Origin: Patiriisocius marinus
Lineage (GTDB): Bacteria > Bacteroidota > Bacteroidia > Flavobacteriales > Flavobacteriaceae
Reading direction: 5' to 3'
Length of the DNA: 64,000 nt
Assembly (NCBI RefSeq): GCF_008974325.1
Contig: NZ_BKCG01000006.1
Coordinates: 62,001 to 126,000 of the forward strand
Shown here: positions 1 through 8,993 of the stretch, piece after piece
Layout of the letters: each line of letters starts with the position of its first letter
Position numbering within the stretch: position 1 is the stretch's first letter
The notes under the pieces: model-generated
Database searches by the model: none
Told to the model about the DNA's origin: nothing
What the model saw: only the letters and a program-made list of their open reading frames with translations
Translations under genes and position numbers: made by a program

Positions 1-403
1 CAATAAAAATCACATAAACTAAGTACTCAAAATCTTTTTTAATAAAGCTTTTAAATACTGTAAAACAAAAAACAAAAAAGTAAATATTAAAGCCGAAATA
101 TAAAATAGCAAAAATATATGAAGTAGAATAAACACTATCACTATCTATAAAATGATAGGTCAAATTTACAGCGCTAACAACAGAAAAAAACAACAATAAA
201 TATAAAATCCCTCTGTTTCTAAACAGTTTTTTAAAATTTATTGAAAAAGCAAAAAGTGTAAAAGGAATTAAAAGTAGGAAATCTGCAATCTGTGGTATTC
301 CGCTGTCAAAAAAATATAATGGCTTAAAAATTAAATAAATAAAAACACTCCATTTATAAAATTGTTGTATCGCATTATTATTTATAAATGTCGTACTAAT
401 CAT
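1..403 (-). CDS. Wzy-like polysaccharide polymerase, N-terminal part (runs off the window)
   Basis: The minus strand is open from an ATG at 403 to the window edge, giving 134 residues without a stop. The protein is very hydrophobic (runs such as FLLLIPFTLFAFSI and YLLLFFSVV) with at least three or four membrane segments. No catalytic motif is visible. Its ATG overlaps the last 8 bases of the flippase gene, so the two are very probably translated from one message. An integral membrane protein coupled to a Wzx flippase is most often the O-antigen/exopolysaccharide polymerase or ligase. That assignment is inferred from context, because polymerases of this kind are poorly conserved. The rest of the gene lies outside the window. 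Confidence 0.55.
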   Translation of the reverse strand, partial: MISTTFINNNAIQQFYKWSVFIYLIFKPLYFFDSGIPQIADFLLLIPFTLFAFSINFKKLFRNRGILYLLLFFSVVSAVNLTYHFIDSDSVYSTSYIFAILYFGFNIYFFVFCFTVFKSFIKKDFEYLVYVIFI

Positions 404-1835
404 TAAGCAGATATTTCTTTTTTAAAAATCGTATTTCAGCTTTATAAAATCTCTCTATAATTAAAATGTAGATTACCCATAATAATACAAGTAACACGAT
501 AAAATTTATTGATGTAAAAAGATACAATGGAAAAATTACTAAGAAGGTAACTGAAAAACTAATTATAGAAGGTTTTAATCGAATCAAAATGTCTAATAAA
601 CTCACATCTAATTGACTTTTTATAAAATAGAAAGAGAATAAAAAATTTATAACTGCTGCTATTAGAACACCTATTGAAACGCCCACTATTCCATAATGAC
701 TCCCTATGTATGCTGAAGGAACAGTCACAAATATCAAAATAAAAACAAGCATTTTCATTTCTAACTTTGGTTTACCCATACTTCTAAAAACCAAGTGACA
801 GCCGTGTGTGAACAAATTTATCAAAACCACTATTGCTAATATTCGAATAGGATTTTTTGCATCTATCCATTTAACCCCAAAGAAAAATTTTATTACAGAA
901 GGACTTAAAATTATGAGCGTTAGCATTATAGGATATAAAAAAAGTGAATAGTAGGTTAAGCTCAATAAATAATACTTTTTAATTGTAGTAACATTTGTTT
1001 GAATTTTACTATAAAACGGAAACATCACTCTATCAATCATACTTGTTACTTGACTGCTAACCAATATAGTTAACATAAATGCCAAACTATAAATACCAAC
1101 AGCTGTAGCATCTATAATTTTACCAATAAAAAAATGGTAGATGTTCAATGAGAGCACTAAAACTAACGATGAAATAAATGTGAAACCTCCAAAATTAAAA
1201 TTTTGCAAGAGATATTCAATTTTATAAATAAACTTTGGTTTCCAAGAAACCCAATTAACATAAAATGGATATGTAATTACAAAAGGTAGAACAGTATACA
1301 CCACTAAAGACCAAAGTCCTCCATCTTTTAATGCAATAAAAAGTGCTATAAAACTTGATACAACAGCAGCAATACTATTGATAACCCCTATTCTTTTAAA
1401 ATCAAGACATCGCAGCATTTTTACCTTATATATTATTGAAAGTGCATTAAAGATTACCGGAATACATAAAATTGTAATAATCAATTTTAGTTGTGGCTCT
1501 TCATAGAAATAAGAAAAGTAAGGCGCTCCTACAAAAACCATTAATAGAAATACAATTATTGACCAACAAAGAGACCACCAATAAACCGATTGAAAATGAA
1601 CATCTAACGTAGTTGTTTTTCTTCTTTGAATTAAAGCTGATTGTAATCCAAAGTCAGATATTACATATACAACACTAGTTATTGCAACAGCTACACCTAC
1701 AATACCAAAATCTTCCGGAAGTAATATGTTAACAAGTACAAGCTTAATAAATAAATCGAAAACTCGTTTAATTAAAACCTGAGCAACACTCCAAAACAAA
1801 CCCTTTAGAAGTCTAGATTCTAATCTATTTACCAT
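396..1835 (-). CDS. Wzx/MOP-family polysaccharide flippase
   Basis: This 479-residue protein has about 12-14 predicted membrane helices across its length, the normal size for the MOP superfamily (Polysacc_synt, WzxC/TuaB-like branch). Near the start it carries the segment VNILLPEDFGIVGVAVA followed by SALIQRRKT, a hallmark of the lipopolysaccharide/exopolysaccharide flippases of this branch. These proteins move lipid-linked oligosaccharide repeat units across the inner membrane before polymerisation. The gene overlaps the start of the polymerase-like gene by 8 bp and is the upstream visible member of a polysaccharide locus that continues past the window edge. No -7 box is evident upstream on this strand. 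I am confident of the family; the substrate cannot be told. Confidence 0.85.
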   Translation of the reverse strand: MVNRLESRLLKGLFWSVAQVLIKRVFDLFIKLVLVNILLPEDFGIVGVAVAITSVVYVISDFGLQSALIQRRKTTTLDVHFQSVYWWSLCWSIIVFLLMVFVGAPYFSYFYEEPQLKLIITILCIPVIFNALSIIYKVKMLRCLDFKRIGVINSIAAVVSSFIALFIALKDGGLWSLVVYTVLPFVITYPFYVNWVSWKPKFIYKIEYLLQNFNFGGFTFISSLVLVLSLNIYHFFIGKIIDATAVGIYSLAFMLTILVSSQVTSMIDRVMFPFYSKIQTNVTTIKKYYLLSLTYYSLFLYPIMLTLIILSPSVIKFFFGVKWIDAKNPIRILAIVVLINLFTHGCHLVFRSMGKPKLEMKMLVFILIFVTVPSAYIGSHYGIVGVSIGVLIAAVINFLFSFYFIKSQLDVSLLDILIRLKPSIISFSVTFLVIFPLYLFTSINFIVLLVLLWVIYILIIERFYKAEIRFLKKKYLLND

Positions 1836-2182
1836 TATTTATCACCATATTTAAAAATGCAAATCGACTAATTAATTGGTTAAAAATTAGTTTTAAAAAT
1901 AGAATTCAAAACTTGATATTAACATTTAGAAAAAATCTGTTAAGTACTGAAATAATCGAAATTTAAGCTAATGTACTTTATAAGAAACATTCTCACAAAT
2001 CTAATGTTATTAATAAAGAAACATTAAACTTATTAGTTATACAAATCCGATAACTTAAAAGTATTAATTGTAATTCTTACAAAATATATTAATTCAAAAT
2101 TAAATTAGACGCTACTATGCTTCATTATTTTCACTAATATTTAAGAGTTGGAGTTAAAAATAAGCTAATTGAAGGCTATAAA
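1836..2182. other. AT-rich divergent intergenic region
   Basis: About 390 bp separate the divergent flippase and dps starts. This stretch is very AT-rich and has no open frame of note, no RNA gene and no strong hairpin. The only element I can support is the dps promoter at its right end, listed separately. The flippase promoter must also lie here but has no recognisable TAnnTTTG box. Confidence 0.5.
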
Positions 2183-2213
2183 TTGGCTGGCTTAAAATGC
2201 AGTTGTAGTTTTG
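2183..2213 (+). promoter_or_regulatory. dps promoter
   Basis: TTG at 2183-2185 and TAGTTTTG at 2206-2213 are 20 bp apart, close to the Bacteroidota sigma-A consensus (TTG-N19-TAnnTTTG). The -7 box covers a TTG that could be mistaken for a start codon, so translation should begin at the ATG at 2229, leaving a very short leader. Confidence 0.55.
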
Positions 2214-2228
2214 GTTAAAATTATCATT

Positions 2229-2720
2229 ATGAACTATCTAGACTTAGACAAAAATAAAATTTCTAAAACTGCAAAAGAACTTAACGTGCTATTGGCAGAT
2301 TACCATATGTATTATCAAAAACTACGCAATTTCCATTGGAACGTAGTTGGTAGAAATTTCTTCGATCTTCACATTAAGTTTGAAGAAATGTATGACGATG
2401 CAAAATTAAAAGTTGACGAAATTGCTGAACGTATTTTAACTTTAAGATTTCAACCTGTAAGTAATTTTTCAGATTATCTAGAACTTTCAAACTTGAAAGA
2501 GTCTAAATCTGAATTAAAAGATTTAGAAATGGTTAAAATACTACTTGAAGACCACGCAACACTCCTTAAACAATTGAGAACAGTGACCGAAACAGCTAAC
2601 GAAGCAGAGGACGAAGGTACTATTGACTTAATGGGAGGTTATATCGCTAACTTAGAAAAAGTAAGTTGGATGTTAGATGCTTGGACAATGAACACTGGTG
2701 ACAATCACCCAGAAGCTTAA
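2229..2720 (+). CDS. dps: Dps family DNA-binding ferritin-like protein
   Basis: Dps proteins form 12-subunit shells that oxidise and store iron using peroxide and protect DNA in starved or stressed cells. The 163-residue protein shows the full ferroxidase set with family spacing: H36 (in FHWNV), H48 (in FDLH), D63 and E67 (in KVDEIAE). The length is typical. I chose the ATG at 2229 (MNYLDLDKNK) because an in-frame TTG at 2211 lies inside the probable promoter and the ATG start matches the usual flavobacterial N-terminus. A strong terminator follows, so it is monocistronic. There is no long Lys-rich N-terminal tail, so DNA binding, if any, would use another surface. Confidence 0.92.
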   Translation: MNYLDLDKNKISKTAKELNVLLADYHMYYQKLRNFHWNVVGRNFFDLHIKFEEMYDDAKLKVDEIAERILTLRFQPVSNFSDYLELSNLKESKSELKDLEMVKILLEDHATLLKQLRTVTETANEAEDEGTIDLMGGYIANLEKVSWMLDAWTMNTGDNHPEA

Positions 2721-2744
2721 TTATATTTATAAAATTACAACTTG

Positions 2745-2795
2745 AATCTGTTTGTGAATATGAGGGAAACCTCTAATTTACAAACAGATTTTTTT
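2745..2795 (+). terminator. dps terminator
   Basis: An 11-bp perfect stem (AATCTGTTTGT at 2745-2755 with ACAAACAGATT at 2780-2790) holds a small inner GAGG/CCTC hairpin and is followed by TTTTT. Confidence 0.85.
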
Positions 2796-2815
2796 CTATA
2801 ATTAGAACCACAATT

Positions 2816-3688
2816 ATGAGACTATTAATCATTGCTTTATTTTCAATCACATTTGCAAGTTGCCAACAAGATTTTGGAAAGCTGAAGATTATCGCTTCGT
2901 TGCCTGATAGTTTTACCGAAATAAGTGGTATTGAATTAATGACTGGCGACAATAATTTATTGTGGATGATTACAGACGGAGGTAATGCTGCGTCCGTTTA
3001 CACTTACAATATTCAGAAGAAAAAAATAGGAGCCGAATACAAAATAAACAAAGCCACTAATATTGATTGGGAAGATTTAACTAGCGACTCTAATGGCAAT
3101 CTTTATATTGGAGATTTTGGAAACAATAAGAGTAAACGTGAAGATTTAAAAATCTACAAAATAAACAATATTAAAAATGCCAAACCTGATCAAAATGCTA
3201 CAAGTGAAATAAATTTCACCCTAAGCGATCAAACCGAATTTCCTCCTAAAAAAAAGAACCTGAATTACGATATTGAAGCTTTTTTTCACGCAAATAACAA
3301 TCTATACCTTTTTACCCGCAATAGAAGTAAAGATTTTGACGGCACGACTAAAATGTATAAACTACCAGCAACTCCAGGTACTCACGTGGCTGAATTAGTC
3401 GCTTCGTATAAAACTTGTAATGATAATAAAGAATGTCAAATTACAGGTGCAGCATATCATAAACAAAGCAAAACAATTGCTCTACTTAGCTATAATAAAA
3501 TATGGATTATTAAGGATTTTAAACAGGATAACTATTTAAGCGGAAATATTAAAGAAATTGAACTTGGTCATAAATCACAAAAAGAGAGTATTACATTCAA
3601 GAATGAAACTACGCTATATTTTGCAGATGAACGAAATGGACCAGATGGAGGAAACCTTTATGAATTTGATTTTACAAATGAATTTTAA
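2816..3688 (+). CDS. Predicted beta-propeller lipoprotein
   Basis: The 290-residue protein begins with a lipoprotein signal ending FASC, with the lipidated cysteine at residue 16 followed by QQD. The rest is mature domain with repeated blades of the form WEDLTSDSNGNLYIGDFGNN and LYLFTRN, like the NHL/SMP-30 beta-propeller folds found in many flavobacterial lipoproteins annotated as hypothetical. No catalytic residues can be named. It probably sits on the outer membrane facing the periplasm. The gene ends 4 bp before the convergent phosphoesterase gene with no visible terminator between them. I do not recognise a specific function. Confidence 0.7.
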   Translation: MRLLIIALFSITFASCQQDFGKLKIIASLPDSFTEISGIELMTGDNNLLWMITDGGNAASVYTYNIQKKKIGAEYKINKATNIDWEDLTSDSNGNLYIGDFGNNKSKREDLKIYKINNIKNAKPDQNATSEINFTLSDQTEFPPKKKNLNYDIEAFFHANNNLYLFTRNRSKDFDGTTKMYKLPATPGTHVAELVASYKTCNDNKECQITGAAYHKQSKTIALLSYNKIWIIKDFKQDNYLSGNIKEIELGHKSQKESITFKNETTLYFADERNGPDGGNLYEFDFTNEF

Positions 3689-3692
3689 AGGA

Positions 3693-6600
3693 TTAAAAAT
3701 TAAAACCTAGACCAAATGACACTCTTGTTCCTTCAATAGAATTAAACACACTAAATGTACCACCTAATCCTCCAGAGCCATTAACCCAAAGACCAACACC
3801 TCGCGAGTTATGCCATCTTTCTGAATTTCCAGTAGGTGTCCAAACGCGACCTACATCAACTCCCCCAAAAACACCTAATTGAATGGGCAATAATTCAATT
3901 TGAAATTCTGGAAAACTATATCTTACATCAGCACTTGCTGTTAAGGAACTTTTACCCGTAAAACGTTCTTCTCTAAAACCGCGTAAGCCATTATTAGCTC
4001 CTATTTGCACCCCTTGATAAAATTCAAACTTATTACCAAAATTAAACTGAGCTTGAACATTAGTTTTCAATACAAAAGATTCACTTCTAACTAGACTATT
4101 GTAAAAGGTTATTTTCGATTTTAAATATCCAAACACACGTGAAACATCAACTAAATTATCTGTAAGCCCTGCAGTTAAATTGAACACCATCCCACGCTTA
4201 GGATTTAATGGATCATCAAAACTTCGATAATCATACTTTCCTTCTAAAGTTGAAAAATAATTGGTATCCTCAATTTCAACGTCCCCTTTTTCTTGATATA
4301 AATTATTTTCAACTGACTGTAATCGATAGGAGTCTGCCATTAAAAATAGACTAAATACACTACCAAAATTTGAATTACGTATTAATCCAGCTTTAGCAGT
4401 TATTTGTTGTAATTGAATACGATTATAATCATAATCAATAGCCTCTTCGCTATTAATTGTCTCATTTCCGTAGCCAAAATAATTTACTGTAAAATTAGGA
4501 CTTGTAAAACGTGCCCCTATACTTAAATTACTATCTCCTATTGAATTTGCAAATTCACCTTTATACTCAACATCATAACTTTGCGTATCTGAATAATATC
4601 CCGCTTGAACTATGTGCCTTTTTGAAAATGGATTTCGTTTAAAACTATTTACAGTGTACACCGTTTGTAACCCTAATCTAAAACCATCATCAGGATTATA
4701 ACCTATCGCTGGAGCATATCGATAATTACGTTCTAGATTTTTACGATAATCATACGTATTTAAATCGTAGAGGCTTGTAAATATCAATTCACCATCATTT
4801 TTAGTATCAATTATAGTATTTTGCTCCTCAGTATCATAAAACTTCACTCTTCTACCCTCAACTATATCGAAGGTATCAATACCCTTCCCTCCTATAATTC
4901 GCACAAAAATTAAATCATTATCCTCCCCTTTAGTGATAAACGTATCATTTCCGTCAAGTCCATAGATCCAAACCTCCCTAGTATTAGAATGCTCTAAGGT
5001 TCTATCTACTATTTTCTCTCCTCTTTTTTCACCTTCTAATCGATATACTTTAATATTTGTTAAACCTCCTTTTAAACGAGTTACTTCAAAATAATCAGCA
5101 TCATCTGTACCAGTAATTGTTTGTAGATTTGAAAGGTAGTCATAGTAAGTATTTGCGATAGTTGCAATATTATCTCTTCTTGTTTTTAGAACTGTTTTTA
5201 TTTCTTCCAAAGATTTACTTTGCACCTCCTCTGGGACGTCATTAAAAGCTTGCGCTATTACTTCATCAGTTATTACAGCTTGCAGTTTTTCTGCGGCAAA
5301 CTTCCATTGCAAACGCCCTGAACGTTGTAAAACAGCTCTATCAAGAATAATTCCTTCTTCATTAAACCACTGCAAATCATTAAAATTCTGTTTATAAGTG
5401 TGTGTTTGCCTTGAACTTGTAAAAAGTGAGCGAGCAACATCAAGAATATTACCATCGAAACTTGCAAAAGCATCATCCCTATTTTTTGGAATTGGAACAT
5501 ATAAATTTTTACCATTTCTGAAATATTCTGCCCATCGCCAATGGTCAGGTTCTCTATCCCAATCTCCTATCATCATATCGAACAAACGAGATGTGATATA
5601 ACTTTCCTCATCGATTTGAATATCTTTTTGTTCTCTAATTTTTATTAAAATATCATCTGTAGTTTCAATATCAATTGGGTAACTAAATATTCGCTCCCCT
5701 TCATTAGCTACAGATGGCTCTATTGAAATATAATAAAGCTCATCACCAAAGTCTTCATTATATAATCCTAAGGTATTTTGTTTTGGTACGTAATATAAAT
5801 CAGGCGCAGTATAAAAGATATCTGCAGCTTGCGCCAATTTTGGAACAGCCATTAAAGCATATGGATGTGAAGCTGTATAAAATTCAGCCGTAAAATTATC
5901 CGGAACGGTAATTTCATTTAACTGTCCTTCTTCAGTAGTCTCAATAGTTGCATCATCATAAGCAAATGGTATATCGTAAGCTAGGGCATTTTTCTTCAGC
6001 GCTCTCATTCTGTAAATTCTTCCTTTTTTATCCCGTAATCGCAATGCCTTATAATTCTTTTTACCAGCAGCTCTTTCAACCGTTAAACCTCCATATAGCG
6101 TATCTAACATTGCTACCCTTGTAGTCACATCAGTTACAATTTCATCTTTAAACTTTCGACCATAAATTGTATTAAAAAATAACGTTTCCCTTAAACTATC
6201 TTGTTGAAATATAGAAGTTTCAATCTCTTCCGGGAATGCAGTAACTTCATCAATTGGTCTAAATATTTTATTAGCAGCAAACAATTCTTTCTGAAAAACC
6301 AATTTAGGCTTTAAAGATGCATCAGCTATAAAATATTGCACCCATGACGAACCATCTTCAAACACATCCATTTTTGCAAAACCTTGCGCTCCTGACACAA
6401 ATAATGCTGTTTTACCTAGTGAAGCTGCTGACTCTTTCGAGGCACTACCACTTACTATTTGTTTTAAACCATCACTTTCGTGATATTGTAACGTGTGTTC
6501 GTGTCCTGAAGCAAAAACTACACGCTCATACTTTTTTGCGAGCGCACCTAACTTCTTCATTAAATTATTATACAGCTCATTATATCTATCTTGAATAGAC

Positions 6601-7397
6601 ACACCTCCTTGTGCTCTAATTTGAGTTACTAATGAAGATAATATAGGTAGTGGAATCTTTTTTTGAGTTGGATACAAATGTTTCTCTAGAGCAAAATAAC
6701 CACCGTGTGTACCATTCGTAAACATTGGATGATGCATTGTAAAAACAATTGTTTTATTACGGTGTTTTTCTAATTCGATTTCTAATTCAATAAAAAACTT
6801 TTCACGTGTTTTAATGTCGCAATTTTCATTTACCGTTGGGTGTTTATTCCAGTCTTCCAGATACCATTGTGTATCAATCATTATTAACTGTATATTATCT
6901 GTAACAGCTTCACTAGCAATAGGACAACCATTTGCGGGTTGTAATAAATTTTTACCTGCAATTTTCAACAAATATTCTTCCTCTCTTTTTAAACCCTCTA
7001 AACCATCATTATACCAATCGTGATTACCAGGAATAAAATAGTAGGTTCCATCAAAGTTTTCTAGCGATTTTAGTTGCGCTTCTAATTGGTATTCCGAATG
7101 TCTTCTATCATCAGCACCTTTAGGAGGCATACCGTCTGGATAAATATTATCTCCTAAAAAAATTGCGTAGTCATTTTTTGATGGGTTCGCTTTTAAATAT
7201 TTTTGAACCACTTCAAGTCCTTCACTCAACAATCCATCTGGAGATTTTCCTCCATCACCTATTAGAAAAAAAGATTTCTCATTTTTTTTAGCTGTAGGAT
7301 ATACCGCAACTACATCAGGGTTCCTGTATTGAGGTTCGTATAAAGCACAAGAAATAAATGTAAATAGCCCTAATAATATAAAGATTCTCTTAATCAT
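3693..7397 (-). CDS. Calcineurin-like phosphoesterase fused to a BamA/TamA-type outer-membrane barrel
   Basis: The protein is about 1234 residues. It starts with a lipoprotein signal (cysteine near residue 17 in FISCALY) and then a metallophosphoesterase domain with all its metal-binding blocks: GDGG about 47-50, GDNIYPDG about 82, GNHDW about 124, HHPMF about 222 and GHEH about 298. A long middle region follows, and the last roughly 330 residues read as a surface-antigen D15/Omp85 barrel ending GTRVSFGLGFNF, with alternating beta strands and a terminal aromatic residue. The phosphoesterase is thus tethered to its own outer-membrane barrel. The first in-frame ATG is at 7415, but the ATG at 7397 (MIKRIF) gives a normal signal peptide. 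The substrate is unknown. Confidence 0.85.
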   Translation of the reverse strand: MIKRIFILLGLFTFISCALYEPQYRNPDVVAVYPTAKKNEKSFFLIGDGGKSPDGLLSEGLEVVQKYLKANPSKNDYAIFLGDNIYPDGMPPKGADDRRHSEYQLEAQLKSLENFDGTYYFIPGNHDWYNDGLEGLKREEEYLLKIAGKNLLQPANGCPIASEAVTDNIQLIMIDTQWYLEDWNKHPTVNENCDIKTREKFFIELEIELEKHRNKTIVFTMHHPMFTNGTHGGYFALEKHLYPTQKKIPLPILSSLVTQIRAQGGVSIQDRYNELYNNLMKKLGALAKKYERVVFASGHEHTLQYHESDGLKQIVSGSASKESAASLGKTALFVSGAQGFAKMDVFEDGSSWVQYFIADASLKPKLVFQKELFAANKIFRPIDEVTAFPEEIETSIFQQDSLRETLFFNTIYGRKFKDEIVTDVTTRVAMLDTLYGGLTVERAAGKKNYKALRLRDKKGRIYRMRALKKNALAYDIPFAYDDATIETTEEGQLNEITVPDNFTAEFYTASHPYALMAVPKLAQAADIFYTAPDLYYVPKQNTLGLYNEDFGDELYYISIEPSVANEGERIFSYPIDIETTDDILIKIREQKDIQIDEESYITSRLFDMMIGDWDREPDHWRWAEYFRNGKNLYVPIPKNRDDAFASFDGNILDVARSLFTSSRQTHTYKQNFNDLQWFNEEGIILDRAVLQRSGRLQWKFAAEKLQAVITDEVIAQAFNDVPEEVQSKSLEEIKTVLKTRRDNIATIANTYYDYLSNLQTITGTDDADYFEVTRLKGGLTNIKVYRLEGEKRGEKIVDRTLEHSNTREVWIYGLDGNDTFITKGEDNDLIFVRIIGGKGIDTFDIVEGRRVKFYDTEEQNTIIDTKNDGELIFTSLYDLNTYDYRKNLERNYRYAPAIGYNPDDGFRLGLQTVYTVNSFKRNPFSKRHIVQAGYYSDTQSYDVEYKGEFANSIGDSNLSIGARFTSPNFTVNYFGYGNETINSEEAIDYDYNRIQLQQITAKAGLIRNSNFGSVFSLFLMADSYRLQSVENNLYQEKGDVEIEDTNYFSTLEGKYDYRSFDDPLNPKRGMVFNLTAGLTDNLVDVSRVFGYLKSKITFYNSLVRSESFVLKTNVQAQFNFGNKFEFYQGVQIGANNGLRGFREERFTGKSSLTASADVRYSFPEFQIELLPIQLGVFGGVDVGRVWTPTGNSERWHNSRGVGLWVNGSGGLGGTFSVFNSIEGTRVSFGLGFNF

Positions 7398-7522
7398 TTT
7401 TCTGTACGGAAGCACTTTTGTTAGATTTGAAATAATAATATAAACGTTATATTGTTGTTAATTAATAATCGGGGAATAACGCCTTGTTTTTTTTTAGTAA
7501 TATTGATATGTAAAATTAACTT

Positions 7523-8737
7523 ATGAGCGACATTATTCAAGAAACAGATGATTTTATCTTACACCTTTTCAAGGAGAAGTTACCTAACACCTTTGTATAC
7601 CACAATTATACCCATTCTAAACGGGTGTATAAAAGTATCATGGAAATTATCGAAGATTCACAAATTAATGTTAAAGATAAAACGATATTAAAGTTAGCTG
7701 GTCTTTTACATGATACAGGTTACATAAATAAACGTGAAGGGCACGAAGAAGAAAGCGTATTAATTGCAACAGATTTTCTTAAATCAAAAAATGTTGATCA
7801 AGACATCATTGACGGTGTGAATAAATGCATAATGGCGACTAAGTTTAAAGGAGAACCAAACGGAAAACTTGAAGAAATAATGCGAGATGCAGACTCTTCT
7901 CACTTTGGTAAAGAATATTTTCAAGAAGCAAGTAATTTTCTAAGACAAGAATATAAATCGCAAGGTATTAGAGATTATTCTCCAGCAGAATGGCGTGACG
8001 AAAACATTGAAGTTTTAGTAAAAAAGCATCAGTTTTATAGTGATTATGCTATGAAGAACTGGCAACCACAAAAAGAACAAAACCTATCTAAACTTATAAA
8101 AGACAAAAAGAAAACTAAAGAAAAACTAAAAAAAGAAGAGCTTAAGGCCGAATTAAAAGCCAAGTATAAAGATGCAAGTCCAGAACGTGGTATTCAGTCA
8201 TTTTTTAGAGTAGCCTTAAAAAACCACATAAAACTTAGTGACATTGCAGATACTAAAGCAAACATTTTACTTTCTGTAAATGCCATCATCATTTCATTAG
8301 TCCTTTCTAACCTTTTATCTAAGTTAGATTCAAACGACTTTTTAGTAATTCCAACAGCAATTTTCGTAATCTCTAGTGCTACCACAATGATTCTTTCAGT
8401 AATTGCTACGAGACCTAATGTAACTCGTGGAGAATTTACAAAAGAAGATGTTGCAAATAAAAGTGTGAACTTAACTTTCTTCGGAAATTTTCATAAAATG
8501 GAACTTTCCGAATTTGAATGGGCTGTAGAGGAATTATTAAAAGATCGCGATTATATTTATTCCTCACTAACTAAGGATTTGTACTTTTTAGGAAAAGTGC
8601 TCGATAGAAAATATAGAATTTTAAGATACACCTACACTATTTTTGTAATTGGCACTATTATATCAATTGTTGCCTTTGGTTTATCGTTTTATATTTCAGA
8701 AATTCCTATTGAAATTCCACAAGTTGAGATCAATTAA
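7523..8737 (+). CDS. HD-domain phosphohydrolase fused to a Pycsar-effector-like membrane domain
   Basis: The N-terminal half (about 20-180) is an HD metal-dependent phosphohydrolase: H31 in NYTH, H63-D64 in LLHDTG, H74 and D122/D124 in MRDADSSH. A charged Lys/Glu linker (about 185-222) leads to a C-terminal domain (about 225-395) with the signature KLSDIADTKANILLSVNA and three membrane segments (about 247-267, 273-295, 371-391). That signature belongs to the PycTM/DUF5706 domain, the membrane effector of Pycsar cyclic-pyrimidine antiphage systems. No pyrimidine cyclase or other defence gene lies nearby; the neighbours are a phosphoesterase-barrel gene and ftsK. Domain calls are secure. Whether it acts in defence or in nucleotide-second-messenger turnover is open. 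Confidence 0.85.
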   Translation: MSDIIQETDDFILHLFKEKLPNTFVYHNYTHSKRVYKSIMEIIEDSQINVKDKTILKLAGLLHDTGYINKREGHEEESVLIATDFLKSKNVDQDIIDGVNKCIMATKFKGEPNGKLEEIMRDADSSHFGKEYFQEASNFLRQEYKSQGIRDYSPAEWRDENIEVLVKKHQFYSDYAMKNWQPQKEQNLSKLIKDKKKTKEKLKKEELKAELKAKYKDASPERGIQSFFRVALKNHIKLSDIADTKANILLSVNAIIISLVLSNLLSKLDSNDFLVIPTAIFVISSATTMILSVIATRPNVTRGEFTKEDVANKSVNLTFFGNFHKMELSEFEWAVEELLKDRDYIYSSLTKDLYFLGKVLDRKYRILRYTYTIFVIGTIISIVAFGLSFYISEIPIEIPQVEIN

Positions 8738-8783
8738 TTCAACTTAAAGATAAACAACCGTAACATTGTTAATAAAACAGAAT

Positions 8784-8819
8784 TCCACTCCAGATTTGTA
8801 ATCTAAAAGTGGAGTTTTT
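8784..8819 (+). terminator. Terminator after the HD/PycTM gene
   Basis: A two-part stem, TCCACT/AGTGGA (8784-8789, 8808-8813) enclosing AGATT/AATCT (8792-8796, 8800-8804), is followed by GTTTTT. Confidence 0.75.
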
Positions 8820-8966
8820 AAATGCATTTCAAATTTTATAATCAAAAAGAACTGCCAAAGTACTAACAGACAGTTATTTGCCAAACAAATACTTTATTTA
8901 ACTTTCATCTTAATAAGTTCGTTAACTTTTTAAAACAAACCCCCTCTCACATACACTAACTATTTG

Positions 8967-8974
8967 TATTTTTG
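8967..8974 (+). promoter_or_regulatory. ftsK operon -7 box
   Basis: TATTTTTG matches TAnnTTTG and lies 19 bp before the ftsK start. No clear -33 TTG is seen. Confidence 0.45.
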
Positions 8975-8993
8975 TTACAATACAACCCTATAA

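Noticed and set aside
2211-2228. TTG start for dps at 2211
   Set aside because: It overlaps the probable -7 box and adds six residues not typical of the family; ATG at 2229 is better.
5273-5601. Frames of 60-80 codons on either strand within the phosphoesterase-barrel gene
   Set aside because: They are shadows of a long, well-supported coding frame and match nothing.
7523-8737. A complete Pycsar defence operon
   Set aside because: No cyclase or other defence gene is adjacent; only the effector-like domain is present.
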